NCBI GenBank assembly: GCA_934454435.1
Contig: CAKSGA010000024.1
Span: forward strand, 1-23,743
Reading direction: 5' to 3'
Length of the DNA stretch: 23,743 bases
From: an uncultured Oscillospiraceae bacterium
GTDB taxonomy: Bacteria > Bacillota > Clostridia > Oscillospirales > Ruminococcaceae
Shown: positions 22,666 through 23,743 of the stretch, piece by piece
Numbering within the stretch: the first letter of the stretch is position 1
How the letters are laid out: each line of letters begins with the position of its first letter
Notes under the pieces: model-generated
What the model was told of the DNA's origin: nothing
What the model saw: only the letters and a program-made list of their open reading frames with translations
The model's database searches: none
Program-made: the position numbers and the translations under genes

Positions 22666-23469
22666 TCAGTCTGTTCCCTCGCCAAGCGCATACCTGCGCA
22701 CTGCGAGAATAACTCCGTTCTCGTTGTTGCTTCTTGCCAGGTATCTTGCGATACGCTTGACGTCCGGGTGGCCGTTCTCCATTGCGAAGCTCCAGCCGGC
22801 GAAGCGAAGCATTTCAGCGTCGTTGAAGTAATCACCGAACGCCATGACATCGCTGCGGTCTACCTCCAGCAGCTCCGAAAGCTGCTTCAGCGCACTGCCC
22901 TTGTTCACCCCCGCAGACATGACGTCCATCCAGATAGGTCCTGACACCTGCACATTCAGCTTGTCGCCCATGATGGCGTCCAGAGCCGGCTTGGCACGCT
23001 TTTCCGTCCCCTGGAGATCGCACACCGCAACCTTGTATATGATGTCGTCCACCGCAAGAAGATCCTCGCAGGGAATGTGATTCTTGTAATACTTGGCTAT
23101 CTCCTCAGTGAACTGCGGGTCCGCCTTGAGATGATATGTACCCTTTCCTGCGCAGACCAGCACCCGCAGCCCGCCTATCTCCCCGCACGCCCTTATAAGC
23201 TGCTCGAACGTGGAGCGCTCCAGCGGTGTATATTTCGCCTGCTTGCCGTCATGGTAGATGTTTGCACCGTTGTCGCAGATGAAATCCAGTCTGCTGCGGT
23301 ATTCTTCAGGAAAGAGATGCGCAACGGCGTCATAGGAACGTCCGCTCGCCACAGTGAATTTTATCCCACGCTCCTCCAGCCGGTCCAGGACCTCAAAGAA
23401 ATCCCCGGGCAGCTCCTTGCGGTCGTTGAGCAGAGTACCGTCCATATCGCTTGCGATAAGCTTTATCAT
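22666..23469 (-). CDS. Cof-type HAD-family phosphatase
   Basis: Haloacid dehalogenase-fold hydrolase of 267 aa, subfamily IIB (Cof), usually a sugar-phosphate or flavin-nucleotide phosphatase. Motif I DMDGT (Asp8, Asp10), motif II ASGRS, motif III Lys in GVNKGSAL, and motif IV AFGDYFNDAEML are all present, with the Cof-type cap between motifs II and III. ATG 23469 is chosen because GAGGA lies 7 nt upstream and the fold starts there (MIKLIASDMDG). A longer frame to 23625 would contain the promoter. It is first in a compact five-gene unit (HAD, ArsC-like, CNNM, FakA-like, TIM-barrel). Substrate unknown. Confidence 0.9.
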   Translation of the reverse strand: MIKLIASDMDGTLLNDRKELPGDFFEVLDRLEERGIKFTVASGRSYDAVAHLFPEEYRSRLDFICDNGANIYHDGKQAKYTPLERSTFEQLIRACGEIGGLRVLVCAGKGTYHLKADPQFTEEIAKYYKNHIPCEDLLAVDDIIYKVAVCDLQGTEKRAKPALDAIMGDKLNVQVSGPIWMDVMSAGVNKGSALKQLSELLEVDRSDVMAFGDYFNDAEMLRFAGWSFAMENGHPDVKRIARYLARSNNENGVILAVRRYALGEGTD

Positions 23470-23530
23470 ATTGTTCCTCGCTTCTGTTCTTCTGTTTTTA
23501 TCTGTCTGCGGTTTCGCCGCTTTGATATCT

Positions 23531-23559
23531 ATTATAGCATAACACTCCCCGACTTGCAA
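23531..23559 (-). promoter_or_regulatory. Promoter of the HAD-to-TIM-barrel operon
   Basis: Minus strand TTGCAA (23559-23554) and TATAAT (23536-23531) with a 17-bp spacer, 61 nt upstream of the HAD start. No other promoter is evident between the five genes, which are 1-12 nt apart. Confidence 0.78.
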
Positions 23560-23743
23560 TAGGGAATTTAATGAAGCGGTAAATAATTCCGAAAAACGCC
23601 CTATTTTTTCATTGACTAACAACAAGGAATTGACGAACTTCTTCTGTTAAAATAACATATTAAATATTGCGTAGCATACTGAAAGTTTTCGGTCCAGCCT
23701 TTTTCAAAAGGCTGGCAGGTCGAGGGCGGCGCCCTCGTCGCCG
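23560..23743. other. Non-coding end of the window
   Basis: No gene is seen in these 184 bases. The first part (to about 23690) is AT-rich, with a weak plus-strand promoter-like pair (TTGACG 23631-23636 and TAACAT 23653-23658, 16-bp spacer) that could read out of the window. The last part holds the repeat described separately. Confidence 0.6.
23691..23743. repeat. GC-rich double-hairpin repeat, cut by window end
   Basis: Two adjacent inverted repeats: CCAGCCTTTT (23694-23703) with AAAAGGCTGG (23706-23715), then CGAGGGC (23721-23727) with GCCCTCG (23731-23737) around a GGC loop. It continues TCGCCG to the window edge. The composition differs sharply from the AT-rich bases before it. It resembles interspersed palindromic repeats common in Ruminococcus-like genomes. 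The first hairpin could also act as a terminator for a gene beyond the window. Confidence 0.5.

Overview
The window looks like a chromosome segment of a moderately GC-rich, low-GC-type Gram-positive gut anaerobe, most likely a Ruminococcus-like member of the Oscillospiraceae. This rests on strong GGAGG-type ribosome binding sites, near-consensus sigma-A promoters with 17-bp spacers, a Bce-type peptide-antibiotic module, FakA-like and Cof-type HAD proteins, and a palindromic small repeat. The genus is inference. No rRNA, tRNA, CRISPR array or complete transposase gene was seen.

Region 1 (1-5751, + strand) is an operon: the 3' part of a CodA-type cytosine deaminase homologue, then a complete urtABCDE-type ABC importer (lipoprotein binding protein, two permeases, two ATPases), ended by a bidirectional terminator. 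The deaminase has Ser where E. coli CodA has Asp314, so it may act on 5-methylcytosine or another cytosine-like or cyclic amidine substrate, perhaps imported by the Urt-type transporter.

Region 2 (5759-10320) has a minus-strand SbcD/SbcC-like (YhaO/YhaN-type) nuclease/ATPase pair. A divergent Ser/Thr-rich lipoprotein of unknown function follows. Between their near-consensus promoters lies a 162-bp palindromic MITE-like element with perfect 17-bp terminal inverted repeats and a 4-bp direct repeat.

Region 3 (10319-15817, minus strand) is a Bce-type cell-envelope stress module. The response regulator and intramembrane-sensing kinase have their own promoter. A second promoter, with an upstream inverted repeat placed like a BceR box and a structured leader, drives the ATPase and permease. 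Two further genes follow: an unlisted 44-residue single-pass membrane peptide whose start overlaps the permease stop (ATGA), and a monofunctional GT51 peptidoglycan glycosyltransferase. This suggests that antibiotic sensing and export may be coupled to peptidoglycan polymerisation.

Region 4 (15832-19836) has a MarR-type regulator directly upstream of citrate synthase (minus strand), and a divergent GAF/PAS/GGDEF diguanylate cyclase (+ strand).

Region 5 (19840-23559, minus strand) is a compact five-gene operon: Cof-type HAD phosphatase, ArsC/Spx-fold protein, CNNM/CorC-type transporter, an 83-residue stand-alone domain resembling the middle domain of fatty acid kinase FakA, and a TIM-barrel protein resembling DRE-TIM metallolyases but lacking their catalytic and metal-binding motifs. 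The last two are the least explained genes here. The final ~50 bases are a GC-rich double hairpin that looks like an interspersed repeat cut by the window edge.
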